This document shows, one piece after another, positions 26,236 through 35,288 of a DNA stretch of 64,000 nucleotides. The position numbers and the translations under genes were made by a program. The notes below the pieces were generated by a model. It did not search any database. It was not told the origin of the DNA and was given only the letters and a program-made list of their open reading frames with translations. Within the stretch, counting starts at the first letter, position 1. Every line of letters starts with the position of its first letter. The stretch comes from Cyclonatronum proteinivorum (GTDB lineage: Bacteria > Bacteroidota > Rhodothermia > Balneolales > Cyclonatronaceae), in the NCBI RefSeq assembly GCF_003353065.1, contig NZ_CP027806.1:4050501-4114500 (forward strand), given 5' to 3'.

Positions 26236-28707
26236 TTGCCGCACGCCTCTTACAAATCGGCCCGCATCATCGACCGCCCCGGACTGCAGTTCAGCTACCT
26301 CGGCGTAGTGGGCATTGTCGTGTTTCTCCTACTGCGGCACAGCTTCGATTTTTACATGGGCATCAGTGACGCCCAAAACAAGGATCAGGCAACCCAAACC
26401 GCACTGCAGACCGCGGCACAACTCGGGCTTCACAGTGATACGCTAAGCACCATCACCCTGCGCTATCACGCATTACCCCTGTACCGGCAGCTGCAGCAGG
26501 AGCGCCTCATTTCTGCCTCACCACAGCAGTTCAACCGCTCCGACCTGCCTGTATCCGGCTGGGAAATCACAGCAGGGGAAAACATCCGGGAGCTTCAGCT
26601 CCTCACAAATGCCGATATCTTACTGGATCAGCCCGGCGGGTTCCGGGTCCGCCTCACCAACCGCGGTCGCGTCACAGATTTCACAACAGGCCGCCAAAAC
26701 AAACTGATTCTCCCCGGCATCCCGAATGAGACCCGGCTTGCCGCACTTGCCGATTCCGTCTTCGGCTACACCGTTTCGGGCTACGATTTCCAGGAAGAAA
26801 CCTTCTCAGCCGACAGGCAGCAGTTTATATTTGAACGCGACGCCCCAGGGTTCGGAAATCCGCAGCACCTTAAATTTGTGATCAGTACGCCCGCAAACGG
26901 TGAAGAAAACGCGTTTCAGCTGCACCGCTTTACGGCCGCTTTTTCAGCCGATCCGCCCTCCGAAACACCGTACTGGTCTGCCTTCTGGCAGTCAACCTCC
27001 ATACTCATCACGCTGGGAGCCTTCACCCTTCTCATTCTGGTAACCTCCATCCGGCAGATCTATCGTGGCCGCATGGAGTGGAAGCGGGCTTTATTCATTT
27101 TCGGCGGCGTTTTGCTGGCACAGTACCTGTGGCAGATTCTCTGGCTTGGCGGCACCTATTACGGCATCATCGACGCTTCCATCATCACCATCGATCAGCT
27201 CTCCCAACTGATTCTGGCCATCGGTATCGGTCTGTACGCTGCCTTTGCCTACGTGGCCTGGGAGTCGCTGGCACGGGAACTCAAAAGCGGGCAAATTCCC
27301 GTAATTGACGCCGTTTGGCGCTTCGATTTCATGAAATATGAAGCCGGAGCCGGCATTCTCACAGGCTATGGTTTCGCGGGCTTCTACTTTGCCATCCTCG
27401 CCCTCAGCCTGCACAGTTTCGACCTGATTTTACTCCCGCATCAGAGCTCAGGCGACAGCAGTCAGGAGCTCCTTTCTCTCGCGCCCGGTCTGTCGGTATT
27501 CCTGAGAAGCTGGCTGGTTTCTATGATTTTTGTTATCGCGCACGTAGGTTTGATTTACAACATAGTCAGCTTCACAACCCTAAACGACAGCCTGCGGATG
27601 GGCATCAGCATGATTGCAGCGGCTGCAGGAATGTTTGTGTTACTTCCGCCCTTCGGTACCGACGGCAGCCCGCTGCAGCTCTTTTTCATTTGTCTCACGC
27701 TGAGCGTCCCGCTCGTGCTTTCGTACCGTTTCTTTGGGATTGTTTCGGGCATCATCTCATGGTTCGTGTTTTTTGCAGGCCTGCGCCTGTTCTCCATCAG
27801 CGTTTTCGAGCCGCACTTTGCCTCCGCACAAAGCCTCCTCCTGTTAGCGGCACTCATCATACCTTTCTTACTGGGTCTCGTTTCCGTACTTTTCGGGCAG
27901 CGCCTTGGCAGCAGCAACTCTTATGTGCCGGCCTATGAAGCATCCCGCAAGCAGCAGCTGCGTACCGAAAAAGAGCTTGCCATTGCCAAGGAAAGTCAGT
28001 TTAACCTCCTGCCTGCCAAAGCCCCTGAACTCCCCGGACTGGATGTATATGGGTTTTTCCTGCCCTCTTACGAAGTCGGGGGCGATTTCTACGACTATCA
28101 GCTGCTCGATCAGCCCGATAACAAACCGGGCAAACTTGCTGTTGCCATTGTTGATGTTTCCGGGAAAGGTATGCAGGCCGCATTCAACGCTATCTTCACG
28201 AGCGGCCTGCTCCTGAGCCGCATATTCACCGACAATCCGGCCGGGGTTCTCACGCAAATCAACCCCACACTCTGCAAAAAAACGGACCCCCAAACCTTTA
28301 TCACCTGTCAGGTTGGTTATATCGGCCTCACCGACCTGAAGCTGGAAATGGCGAATGCGGGTCATTGTCCGCCCATTCTCAAACGCGACGGAAAGTGCCG
28401 TTACCTGCCGCTGCCAAATCCCCGCTTCCCGCTGGGTTTCCTGCCTAAAGTGACCTATCTCAACAGTGAAGTACAGCTTCAGCAGGGCGACCTGCTCATG
28501 TTCTATTCCGACGGGCTCCCCGAAGCCCAAAGTCCTGACGGCGACCGCATGAACCCGGAGCGGCTGTTGCATTACGTTGAAGCCCTGCAAACCGAGCCGA
28601 TGACCTCCGCAGAAATCTGCCGGGAAATCAAGCAGCACTTCCTCACGTTCAGCAACTACGAGCTTGCCGATGATACAACACTGATCTGCATCAAGGTCAC
28701 CGGTTGA
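26236..28707 (+). CDS. Membrane-bound PP2C/SpoIIE (RsbU-type) phosphatase
   Basis: An 823-residue membrane protein ending in a PP2C-type Ser/Thr phosphatase domain. A first transmembrane helix (about 18-37) precedes a probable periplasmic sensor region (40-245), then about eight hydrophobic segments (about 250-560), a linker helix, and the catalytic domain (about 585-823) with GGDFYDY, VDVSGKGMQAA, NAGHCPP, FPLGF, YSDGLPEAQ and DDTTLI, so the metal-binding Asp residues are kept. RsbU-type enzymes dephosphorylate anti-sigma-factor antagonists (family knowledge); no such partner lies nearby. TTG at 26236 is the only start that keeps the first helix. It heads a compact plus-strand run of five genes. 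Confidence 0.87.
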   Translation: MPHASYKSARIIDRPGLQFSYLGVVGIVVFLLLRHSFDFYMGISDAQNKDQATQTALQTAAQLGLHSDTLSTITLRYHALPLYRQLQQERLISASPQQFNRSDLPVSGWEITAGENIRELQLLTNADILLDQPGGFRVRLTNRGRVTDFTTGRQNKLILPGIPNETRLAALADSVFGYTVSGYDFQEETFSADRQQFIFERDAPGFGNPQHLKFVISTPANGEENAFQLHRFTAAFSADPPSETPYWSAFWQSTSILITLGAFTLLILVTSIRQIYRGRMEWKRALFIFGGVLLAQYLWQILWLGGTYYGIIDASIITIDQLSQLILAIGIGLYAAFAYVAWESLARELKSGQIPVIDAVWRFDFMKYEAGAGILTGYGFAGFYFAILALSLHSFDLILLPHQSSGDSSQELLSLAPGLSVFLRSWLVSMIFVIAHVGLIYNIVSFTTLNDSLRMGISMIAAAAGMFVLLPPFGTDGSPLQLFFICLTLSVPLVLSYRFFGIVSGIISWFVFFAGLRLFSISVFEPHFASAQSLLLLAALIIPFLLGLVSVLFGQRLGSSNSYVPAYEASRKQQLRTEKELAIAKESQFNLLPAKAPELPGLDVYGFFLPSYEVGGDFYDYQLLDQPDNKPGKLAVAIVDVSGKGMQAAFNAIFTSGLLLSRIFTDNPAGVLTQINPTLCKKTDPQTFITCQVGYIGLTDLKLEMANAGHCPPILKRDGKCRYLPLPNPRFPLGFLPKVTYLNSEVQLQQGDLLMFYSDGLPEAQSPDGDRMNPERLLHYVEALQTEPMTSAEICREIKQHFLTFSNYELADDTTLICIKVTG

Positions 28708-28772
28708 AGTATGTTTATTTTTCACGCAGCTCAATCACCAATCTGTCAATCAAACCCCGCCCTTACCGCACC

Positions 28773-29711
28773 ATGCTGAAATTTTTGGACTGTGCTTTTT
28801 TCCGCAGTTGTGCTGCCCTAACGCTGCTGCTTTTTGGGGGAATGATAACTTTCCCCGGCTATACGAAAGCCGCCGACGGGCTGCATGCTGCGTCTTTTAA
28901 CAGCAATTCTTTTGGGAGTGCGGACGACATCCGGCGGGCAACAGCAACCAGGCTTTTCGAACTTTCGCGCCTTGACGCATTCACCCGTAACAACACGTCC
29001 AGCATTCAGGAGATCCTGACCGATCTCATCGCAGATCAGCAGGATGAAACTTTTCGGGACGTCATTTTTGACGCCTTCCGGCAGGAGATTCTCGAAGAAG
29101 TGCTGAAACAGAGCCTGACCCGCAGCCTGCGTGAACCCGCAGCAACGGAGACCATCGCGCATTTGCGTGAGCCGGAAATACAGGCCCTCATGCAGCAGCT
29201 ACACGACAACGACACCGATTTCAGTGATCCGGATACAGCGGAAGCCTTTGAAGCCTACCTGCTTGAAACCGAGCTTCATCCGGAGAAATTTGAAACCCGC
29301 ATCAGCCTGCTCAGTGAAATCCTGCGCGTATCGCAGACAGCCCGCCTCACCGTGCAGACGCTTGAAGACTTTCTCACCATCATCATTTTTGCACTCAATC
29401 AGGCCAACCCGGAAGAGCAGCGGCTGAGTGACCGGGAAGTAAATGAACTCATAGTCTCGCTCCGGTCCAACTTCCGCCAGCTTTTTGACAACGTGCTGCT
29501 TTCTGTTGCCCTCTTTGCCACCCGCGACACAGACGAAGAAGTCCTTGGTAGGCACCTCCGTTTCCTCACTTCCGGGAGCGGTTCCTGGTACATCCGAACT
29601 TATAACAGCGCGGTGCTCAATGGTTTCGGCGAAATCAGTGAGCAGGTAGCCGCCGGACTCGCAGCATGGGCCATTGAACAGGCGGAAGAACCTGACGCTT
29701 TAGAGGATTAA
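28773..29711 (+). CDS. Secreted helical protein, DUF2059-like (paralog of 42109-43005)
   Basis: A 312-residue exported protein. ATG at 28773 gives a signal peptide (about 1-34, ending near GYTKAADG); the longer frame from 28704 starts with TTG and overlaps the phosphatase gene. The rest is helical and acidic. The segment LTSGSGSWYIRTYNSAVLNGF resembles the S-P-x-G-x-W-Y pattern of DUF2059-like proteins, and the same pattern occurs in 42109-43005 (NSPAGLWYTETLHN), so the two appear to be distant paralogs. Function unknown; probably periplasmic or outer surface. Confidence 0.65.
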   Translation: MLKFLDCAFFRSCAALTLLLFGGMITFPGYTKAADGLHAASFNSNSFGSADDIRRATATRLFELSRLDAFTRNNTSSIQEILTDLIADQQDETFRDVIFDAFRQEILEEVLKQSLTRSLREPAATETIAHLREPEIQALMQQLHDNDTDFSDPDTAEAFEAYLLETELHPEKFETRISLLSEILRVSQTARLTVQTLEDFLTIIIFALNQANPEEQRLSDREVNELIVSLRSNFRQLFDNVLLSVALFATRDTDEEVLGRHLRFLTSGSGSWYIRTYNSAVLNGFGEISEQVAAGLAAWAIEQAEEPDALED

Positions 29712-29756
29712 TATGTATCTTTAGTAATAGCCCGAACCCATTCTAAACGCGGATAC

Positions 29757-30167
29757 ATGTACGCATACCTTTCTCAGACGCTGCTGCTCACCTTTATGAT
29801 TACCCTCCTCACTGTACCGGTAAACGCGCAGGAAACTCAGCATCCCCGTACCGTTCAGCAGGCCGTCATTACCCTGGCCGAAGAACTGAATGAGGAAACC
29901 CGGCAGCAGTACCGGGAAATGGAAGAAGAAGCATTTGTGGGATATGGGATCAGTTTATCTGATCTGGGCAGCACAATCATCAGCCGCTGGGAGCTGGGCG
30001 GACATAACACGCTGAGCTCGTTTTTCAACAATCAGGGATTGCATACCCCTACGGAAATGGCCGAAGTCATCCTTACCAGCCTGCATCGCTACCTCAACGG
30101 ACGCCCCATGCGGCTACATGCTCAGATCCGGGAAATGCGGGCATTTTGGGAGGGGGAAGAGCCCTAA
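29757..30167 (+). CDS. Small secreted protein, possibly DUF6794-like
   Basis: A 136-residue exported protein with a signal peptide (about 1-24, ending VNAQ). The mature part has the pattern HPRTVQQAVITLAEEL ... GYGISLSDLGSTIISRWELGG ... LSSFFNNQGLHTPTEMAEVIL, which resembles small DUF6794 proteins as I remember them (not verified). It lies 45 nt after the previous gene and 20 nt before the next, so it is probably co-transcribed. Function unknown. Confidence 0.65.
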   Translation: MYAYLSQTLLLTFMITLLTVPVNAQETQHPRTVQQAVITLAEELNEETRQQYREMEEEAFVGYGISLSDLGSTIISRWELGGHNTLSSFFNNQGLHTPTEMAEVILTSLHRYLNGRPMRLHAQIREMRAFWEGEEP

Positions 30168-30187
30168 ACCGACATAAAGCTGTAATA

Positions 30188-30967
30188 ATGCGCACAAGCC
30201 AAACAAGCCAAAACAAAAACGAAGAAAGCAGTCGGGGTACCGGTATTGTGGTCATCTGTGTACTTCTCGTTTCAGTATGGCAGCTCATTCTGCTGATGCT
30301 TTTTCAGTTTGATCCGCAGGCTTTTTTACTTTCCGCAGTAACCGGTATGGCCATTGCCACCTCTGCGGGCTTTCTGGCGCTGTATTTCTCTGAGAAGCCA
30401 CACCGCGTACAAGGCGTCACCATCGTAGTCCTGCTTGCGGGTTATCTTCAGGTCGTCACCCTGCCGCATGATCGTTTTGAGGCTCGTCCGCTCGATGAAT
30501 TCCGGGCCGCGGCTGGTTTGCTGCTGCAACCCGAGGCCATACAGGCCGATATCCTTTTCCAGCGCCCGCGTGCTCCCTTTGCACTCGCCACCGCTGCCGT
30601 ACACAAATATCAGGACGACCTTCCGGAGCACTCCTGGTTCGTTCGCTTCCATGATGACGCCGCCGATTCGGGTCACCTGATTAATATTCGCAGCAATATG
30701 GCTGCAAGCTCTCATCCCGCATTCCGCAATGCACGCATTATTGAGGACTTTCTGGTGTTTGAGATCGAGCAGTACGGGGAACATGTACTCTACCGTCTGC
30801 CGCTATCCGACAGTGCCCTTCCCTTCACCATCTTCGGTACACCTCTGCACGATGAAGGGGGATATGACATTATAGAGGCGCAGGTCTATCCCCACATACT
30901 GTCGCCTGCACAGCAATCCCACTTTCACATCTTGTTTTTCAGACTGCTCAACCTTCGCTTCCGATAG
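30188..30967 (+). CDS. Hypothetical membrane protein
   Basis: A 259-residue protein from the ATG at 30188; the frame extends to 30146 and would overlap the previous gene. Three hydrophobic helices lie at about 18-40, 44-63 and 74-92, followed by a soluble domain of mixed alpha/beta character (FVRFHDDAADSGHLINI, VLYRLPLSDSALPFTIFGTPLHDEGG). No known family was recognised. It sits 20 nt after the previous secreted-protein gene and 11 nt before the COG0523 GTPase, in the five-gene run headed by the phosphatase. Confidence 0.6.
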   Translation: MRTSQTSQNKNEESSRGTGIVVICVLLVSVWQLILLMLFQFDPQAFLLSAVTGMAIATSAGFLALYFSEKPHRVQGVTIVVLLAGYLQVVTLPHDRFEARPLDEFRAAAGLLLQPEAIQADILFQRPRAPFALATAAVHKYQDDLPEHSWFVRFHDDAADSGHLINIRSNMAASSHPAFRNARIIEDFLVFEIEQYGEHVLYRLPLSDSALPFTIFGTPLHDEGGYDIIEAQVYPHILSPAQQSHFHILFFRLLNLRFR

Positions 30968-30978
30968 TCATTCCTTTT

Positions 30979-32061
30979 ATGTCTGAACCATCTCTTTCTT
31001 CCGCTTCATCCGCTGAACATCACATACCCTTGCCGGTAACGCTTATTACCGGATTTTTGGGAGCGGGCAAAACGAGCCTGCTCAACAAGCTGCTCACCCG
31101 CAGCGACGCAAGCCGGATCGCGGTCATCCAGAACGAATTCGGTGAAATCAGCATCGATCACGAGCTTGTGCTGCGCGAAGAAGACGGCATATTCGAGATG
31201 AAAAACGGCTGCCTGTGCTGCGCCGTACGCGATGATTTAATCCGCGTGCTGGAAACCCTCAAAACAAGACGGCAGGATTTCGACCGCATCATCATCGAGA
31301 CGACCGGTATGGCCGACCCGGTTCCGGTGGCGCAGACTTTTTTCAGCAGCATCTACATTCAGCGGGATTTCCGCCTCGACGGCATCATCACCGTGACCGA
31401 CGCCCTGCACCTGCCGCGGCAGCTCGCCGAAACTGCGGAGGCGCGGCAACAGCTGCTCTGCGCCGACCTCATCCTCCTTAACAAAACAGATCTGGCAGGA
31501 GATGCGCAGATCAGCGAAAATCTCAGACTGATCCGCGAAATCAACCCCGAAGCGCCGGTTGTGCCATGCACGCAAGGGAATGTTTCTCCGGAACAGCTTT
31601 TCAACATCTCGGTTTTTCATCCCGACCGGCTGCACGGTATTGAGGACAGCTTCGACCATCAGCCGCACGCGCACGAAACTTCGGAAGGTCACGAAGCCCA
31701 TCCAAAAAAACACACGCATACCCACGCGCCTGAGGCGGTTCATAGTGCAGGCGTTTCCTCCTTTAGTCTGTCGCTGCCCGGCGAAATGGATCTGGAACGG
31801 CTTGATGCCTGGCTGGGCATGCTCCAAATGCTGCACGGCGGCACGCTCTACCGCATGAAAGGCATCCTCAACCTGCCCGATGAAGACCGCTGTTTTATCT
31901 TTCAGGCCGTGTTCAGCGTCATTCAGGGCGACTTCGGACGCCGCTGGAAGCCGGATGAAGCGCGCCTCAACCGCTTTGTGTTCATCGGGCGTAACCTGAA
32001 CAAGCAACTGCTCGATGAAGGCTTCCGGGCCTGCCTCGTACAGCCGGAGACGGCCGGCTGA
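30979..32061 (+). CDS. COG0523 (CobW/ZNG-like) GTPase, metal chaperone
   Basis: A 360-residue G3E-family GTPase that delivers a metal, most often zinc, to target proteins (family knowledge). Walker A GFLGAGKT spans 25-32, the metal-binding CLCC is at 78-81, followed by ETTGMADP and NKTD (base recognition), and the CobW C-terminal domain runs from about 258. A His-rich insert (227-255, nine His including HTHTH) can bind extra metal. It is last in the run, 11 nt after its neighbour and followed by the terminator at 32142-32176. No Zur-type site was recognised, so zinc-dependent control is unproven. Confidence 0.92.
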   Translation: MSEPSLSSASSAEHHIPLPVTLITGFLGAGKTSLLNKLLTRSDASRIAVIQNEFGEISIDHELVLREEDGIFEMKNGCLCCAVRDDLIRVLETLKTRRQDFDRIIIETTGMADPVPVAQTFFSSIYIQRDFRLDGIITVTDALHLPRQLAETAEARQQLLCADLILLNKTDLAGDAQISENLRLIREINPEAPVVPCTQGNVSPEQLFNISVFHPDRLHGIEDSFDHQPHAHETSEGHEAHPKKHTHTHAPEAVHSAGVSSFSLSLPGEMDLERLDAWLGMLQMLHGGTLYRMKGILNLPDEDRCFIFQAVFSVIQGDFGRRWKPDEARLNRFVFIGRNLNKQLLDEGFRACLVQPETAG

Positions 32062-32141
32062 GGCCATTCGCCGGCTTGTCCGCTTTTGCAAAGAATCGTA
32101 TTTTGAGAAGATACTTCCTCCCTGATTCATCCACCCTTTTC

Positions 32142-32176
32142 AGGCCTTTACCGGTTCATGGTGAAGGCCTTTTTTC
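32142..32176 (+). terminator. Terminator closing the phosphatase-COG0523 run
   Basis: AGGCCTTTACC pairs with GGTGAAGGCCT with one wobble, followed by six T residues. It also covers the upstream end of the trhO frame, arguing against a trhO start at 32158. Confidence 0.85.
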
Positions 32177-32229
32177 GATTATTACTTCTAATCCTTTCGG
32201 TCAGCAGACCGACTGTTTTTCTTCGACTT

Positions 32230-33201
32230 ATGTTCCCCGTATTACTGTATTACAACTTCAAGCCCATCGCTGACCCGCAGGCTTTCCTGCAGCGGCAGCG
32301 CGATTTCTGCAAAGTTCACGGCCTGCTCGGCCGCATTTATGTTTCCGAGGAGGGCATCAACGGCACGGTCTCAGGTTCGCAGGAAGCTTCCGAAGCCTAC
32401 AAGCAAATGCTTCGCGCCGAGCCCGGTTTTGCGGATACAGAGTTCAAGGAAGACGAAGCCAACACCGTGCCTTTTGCACGCCTAAGCGTGAAACTGCGTC
32501 CCGAAATCGTGACCATCAAGAGTCCGATTCCGCTTGATCCGACAACGGAAGGCGGGCGGCATCTTAGCCCGCAGGAGTGGAAAGCCATTATGGAATCCGG
32601 CGATGATTACGTGATTATCGACGCCCGCAACAACTACGAGAGCAAGGTCGGGCACTTCGAAGGCGCCATACTGCCGGACCTCAAAAACTTCTATGATTTC
32701 CCGCAGTGGGTGGACGAAACGGCTGAGCAGGAAATCCCAAAAGACAAAAAAGTGCTGATGTACTGCACCGGCGGCATCCGCTGCGAGAAGTTTTCGGTGC
32801 TGATGAAAAAGAAGGGCTGGCTGGATGTAAATCAACTGCACGGCGGCATCCTCAACTATGCCAAAGAAACCGGCGGCGTGCATTTTCGGGGGAAGTGCTT
32901 CGTGTTCGATGACCGGCTCGTGGTGCCCGTAAATCCGGAAGATGAAGAGCCCATCGCGCACTGCGAAATCACCGGCGTACCGGCTGATACCTACCTCAAC
33001 TGTGCCAATATGGAGTGCAACCGCCTGTTTGTGTGCAGCGAAGAAGGCGCGCGGCTGATGGAAGGCGCCTGCTGCGAAACCTGCAAAAATCAGCCGTACA
33101 AGCGCCCTTTCAGCCCCGAAAACGCCTTTGCGCCCTTCCGGAAATGGTACAAATATTTCGGTGAAGACTTCAAAGTCCGCGAAACCGGCGGGTGCAGTTA
33201 G
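32230..33201 (+). CDS. trhO: tRNA uridine(34) hydroxylase TrhO (rhodanese-like)
   Basis: A 323-residue enzyme that hydroxylates U34 of certain tRNAs on the way to cmo5U-type modifications. It starts MFPVLLYYNFKPI, as the family does, so the ATG at 32230 is chosen over 32158, which lies in a terminator. It has an N-terminal acylphosphatase-like part (EEGINGTVSGS), a rhodanese domain (about 120-220) with the active-site Cys179 in YCTGGIRCEK, and a C-terminal Cys-rich zinc-like region (NCANMECNRLFVC, ACCETCKNQ). It is coupled to the following RluA-type gene with a 4-nt gap: two RNA-modification genes in one operon. Confidence 0.94.
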   Translation: MFPVLLYYNFKPIADPQAFLQRQRDFCKVHGLLGRIYVSEEGINGTVSGSQEASEAYKQMLRAEPGFADTEFKEDEANTVPFARLSVKLRPEIVTIKSPIPLDPTTEGGRHLSPQEWKAIMESGDDYVIIDARNNYESKVGHFEGAILPDLKNFYDFPQWVDETAEQEIPKDKKVLMYCTGGIRCEKFSVLMKKKGWLDVNQLHGGILNYAKETGGVHFRGKCFVFDDRLVVPVNPEDEEPIAHCEITGVPADTYLNCANMECNRLFVCSEEGARLMEGACCETCKNQPYKRPFSPENAFAPFRKWYKYFGEDFKVRETGGCS

Positions 33202-33205
33202 GGTG

Positions 33206-34114
33206 ATGCGCGAAGCGCTGCCGGTACCTGCCGGAGCCAGCTGTCCTGTCCGGATTCAGCAGCCCTACGCGCACACCTACGCGTTTCGCGTGAAGCCTGC
33301 CGATGCCGGGAAAAATCTCCTCAGCTTTTTATGTGAGCGCTTCCCTTTTCGGGACGAAACCGGCTGGCGGCTGCGCATCGCCGACGGTCGCGTGCAGCTG
33401 AACCAATTTCCCGCCGACCCGATTCAGCTGCTCTGCACCGGTGATATCATTCAGCACACCAACCTGCACGTCACGGAACCTTCCGTACCCGATTCGGTAC
33501 GCATTGTCGCAGAATCCCCGGACTTCCTCCTCGTCGAAAAGCCCGCCCCCATGCCCGTTCACCCCGGCGGACGCTACAACCGGAACTGCCTCACCGAAAT
33601 CCTCAAAGAAAACGGCTACGCGGAGCTGCACCTCATTCACCGGCTTGACGCAGTCACCTCCGGCCTGATGCTGCTTGGGAAAAACCCCGATTTCAGCCGC
33701 GAAGCCTCAGCGCTGTTCCGCTCCGGCGGTGTGGAAAAAATGTACTATGCGCGGGTTCAGGGTCTGCCGGACTGGGAGGAAACAAGCTGTGATCAGCCGA
33801 TTGGCCGGGCGAAGGGGTTCCGCTTTGCGTGTCTGCCGGAGGGTAAACCGGCACGATCCGTTTTTCGGGTGATGACGCGGGGCTCGGCCAACAGCATTGT
33901 GGCCTGCGAGCCGGTTACGGGACGTACGCATCAGCTGCGGCTGCACCTTGCCTGGCTGGGACATCCGGTTTCCGACGACCTCGTCTATCAGCCCGGCAAC
34001 GCGCACCGGCTGCAAAACCGGGCCATTTGCCTGCACAGCGCGCACCTCCGCATTCCTGCGCTTGCTGTTGATGGCAGTCTGCCCGTACCTTCAGACTGGT
34101 ATGAAAATCTCTGA
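33206..34114 (+). CDS. RluA-family pseudouridine synthase
   Basis: A 302-residue pseudouridine synthase. The catalytic motif is HLIHRLDAVTSGLMLLGK with the nucleophile Asp148, followed by EPVTGRTHQLRLHLAWLGHP and CLHSAHL, all typical of RluA/RluC/RluD enzymes. The N-terminal part (about 28-95) resembles a degenerate S4-like RNA-binding domain. It acts on uridines in rRNA or tRNA; the exact site cannot be told. ATG at 33206 follows the trhO stop by 4 nt. Its end overlaps the start of the downstream lipoprotein gene by 14 nt. Confidence 0.9.
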   Translation: MREALPVPAGASCPVRIQQPYAHTYAFRVKPADAGKNLLSFLCERFPFRDETGWRLRIADGRVQLNQFPADPIQLLCTGDIIQHTNLHVTEPSVPDSVRIVAESPDFLLVEKPAPMPVHPGGRYNRNCLTEILKENGYAELHLIHRLDAVTSGLMLLGKNPDFSREASALFRSGGVEKMYYARVQGLPDWEETSCDQPIGRAKGFRFACLPEGKPARSVFRVMTRGSANSIVACEPVTGRTHQLRLHLAWLGHPVSDDLVYQPGNAHRLQNRAICLHSAHLRIPALAVDGSLPVPSDWYENL

Positions 34115-34703
34115 TCACTTTCTGATACACCGCCTGACGCTTCTCACACTTCTGCTGAGCCTGAGCGCCTGCGGCATCTTTGAAACCCGCACCCCGGAAG
34201 AACCCGGCAGCGGTGCAGGAAGCGGCTTTCAGCAGCCGGACCGAGCCGAAGTGGTGATCCGCAACCTGCAGTCGGCCATTGCGGGCCTGAACACGCTCAA
34301 CTACATGCGCAGCCTGAATGAAGAAAATTTCAGCTTCAGTCCCTCCGCCTCCGCTTTTGACAACGACCCGCTGATCTGGCAAAACTGGAGCCGCCAAAGC
34401 GAAGAAAACTACTTCAACAATATGCGCGCTTCATCGCAAAACCAAACCGGGCATGCGCTTGTACTGTCCGATGAAGAACGCACACCGCTACCCGGCGGAG
34501 GCGAGCGCTATACCGCGAGCTACTCTCTAACCATTTTTCACAACCGCACGGGTCAGGGCATCCCGACGGTAGCAAGCGGCACTTTGATCATGGACCTTGT
34601 ACAGGGAGAAGACGGCTTGTGGTCTGTTGAAAGCTGGGCAGATAATGCCGGCGGCTCACCGTTTACCTGGAGCGACTTTAAGGTTACGTTTTCCCGTGAC
34701 TAA
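34101..34703 (+). CDS. Hypothetical lipoprotein
   Basis: A 200-residue lipoprotein of unknown function. ATG at 34101, inside the end of the pseudouridine-synthase gene (14-nt overlap), gives a clean lipoprotein signal ending in LSLSACGIFE. The mature part is Ser/Gly/Pro-rich at first and then mixed alpha/beta (VVIRNLQSAIAGLNTLNYM, YTASYSLTIFHNRTGQG, DGLWSVESWADN), suggesting a small SnoaL/NTF2-like or lipocalin-like fold; this is a guess. It is the third gene of the trhO operon by spacing. Confidence 0.7.
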   Translation: MKISDHFLIHRLTLLTLLLSLSACGIFETRTPEEPGSGAGSGFQQPDRAEVVIRNLQSAIAGLNTLNYMRSLNEENFSFSPSASAFDNDPLIWQNWSRQSEENYFNNMRASSQNQTGHALVLSDEERTPLPGGGERYTASYSLTIFHNRTGQGIPTVASGTLIMDLVQGEDGLWSVESWADNAGGSPFTWSDFKVTFSRD

Positions 34704-35288
34704 GCTGCATCAGGCTCCCGGAATGTTTCATGGCGCTTAGGCCGGGATATCAGGGATAAGTTTACCTCCACACAATTTTGCCCTTACTCAGGCTGCCATG
34801 AACACCACTTAGCACGCTGATATTCATTGGGTTACATCAAATAAAAGATCTTACCGTCAATAATGCGGAGGAGGTAAGCTTTTTAGAAGTCCCTGATTCC
34901 TTGATGGGAGATTTAGCCCAAACATGATGGTCAGCGCCTGCAAATAAACGGGATTGTGCGACCAATTATGCTGAAAATACAGCTGCTTTCAAACAGTCTG
35001 ACAAGCCGGGCAAAGCTTGCTATATCAGCTCATCGCTAAGCTTGTTTTGTAAAATATGATGAATCCACTATGGATATTCTGTATATAAATCGCACGCATT
35101 CCAGGAAAATACATCAATAATAAAAACATGTGCTTAAGAACATAAAATTGTATTTTGAACGAAGCGGTGAATTAGTTGTTCAAACATGTAAACACTCAAT
35201 AGCAGGAACTTGCACTATAGGTACGGGTATTTGGAAGGGTGTTACATTGCTGAAGTTCAATTGCTAACATAAAAACTAATTCATCACA
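34704..35288. other. Long intergenic region before the fasciclin gene
   Basis: Roughly 585 nt, more AT-rich than the flanking genes. No tRNA, complete ORF or clear terminator was found. A short coding-like stretch near 34838-34925 lacks a start and is stopped; it may be a gene remnant, but no family was recognised. It probably holds the promoter of the four-domain fasciclin gene. Confidence 0.4.

Noticed and set aside
26032-26244. 70-codon minus-strand ORF upstream of the phosphatase
   Set aside because: Short, overlaps the phosphatase start and has no family features.
34838-34925. Possible gene remnant before the fasciclin gene
   Set aside because: One frame reads as protein-like for about 28 codons but has no start and stops soon; no family recognised.
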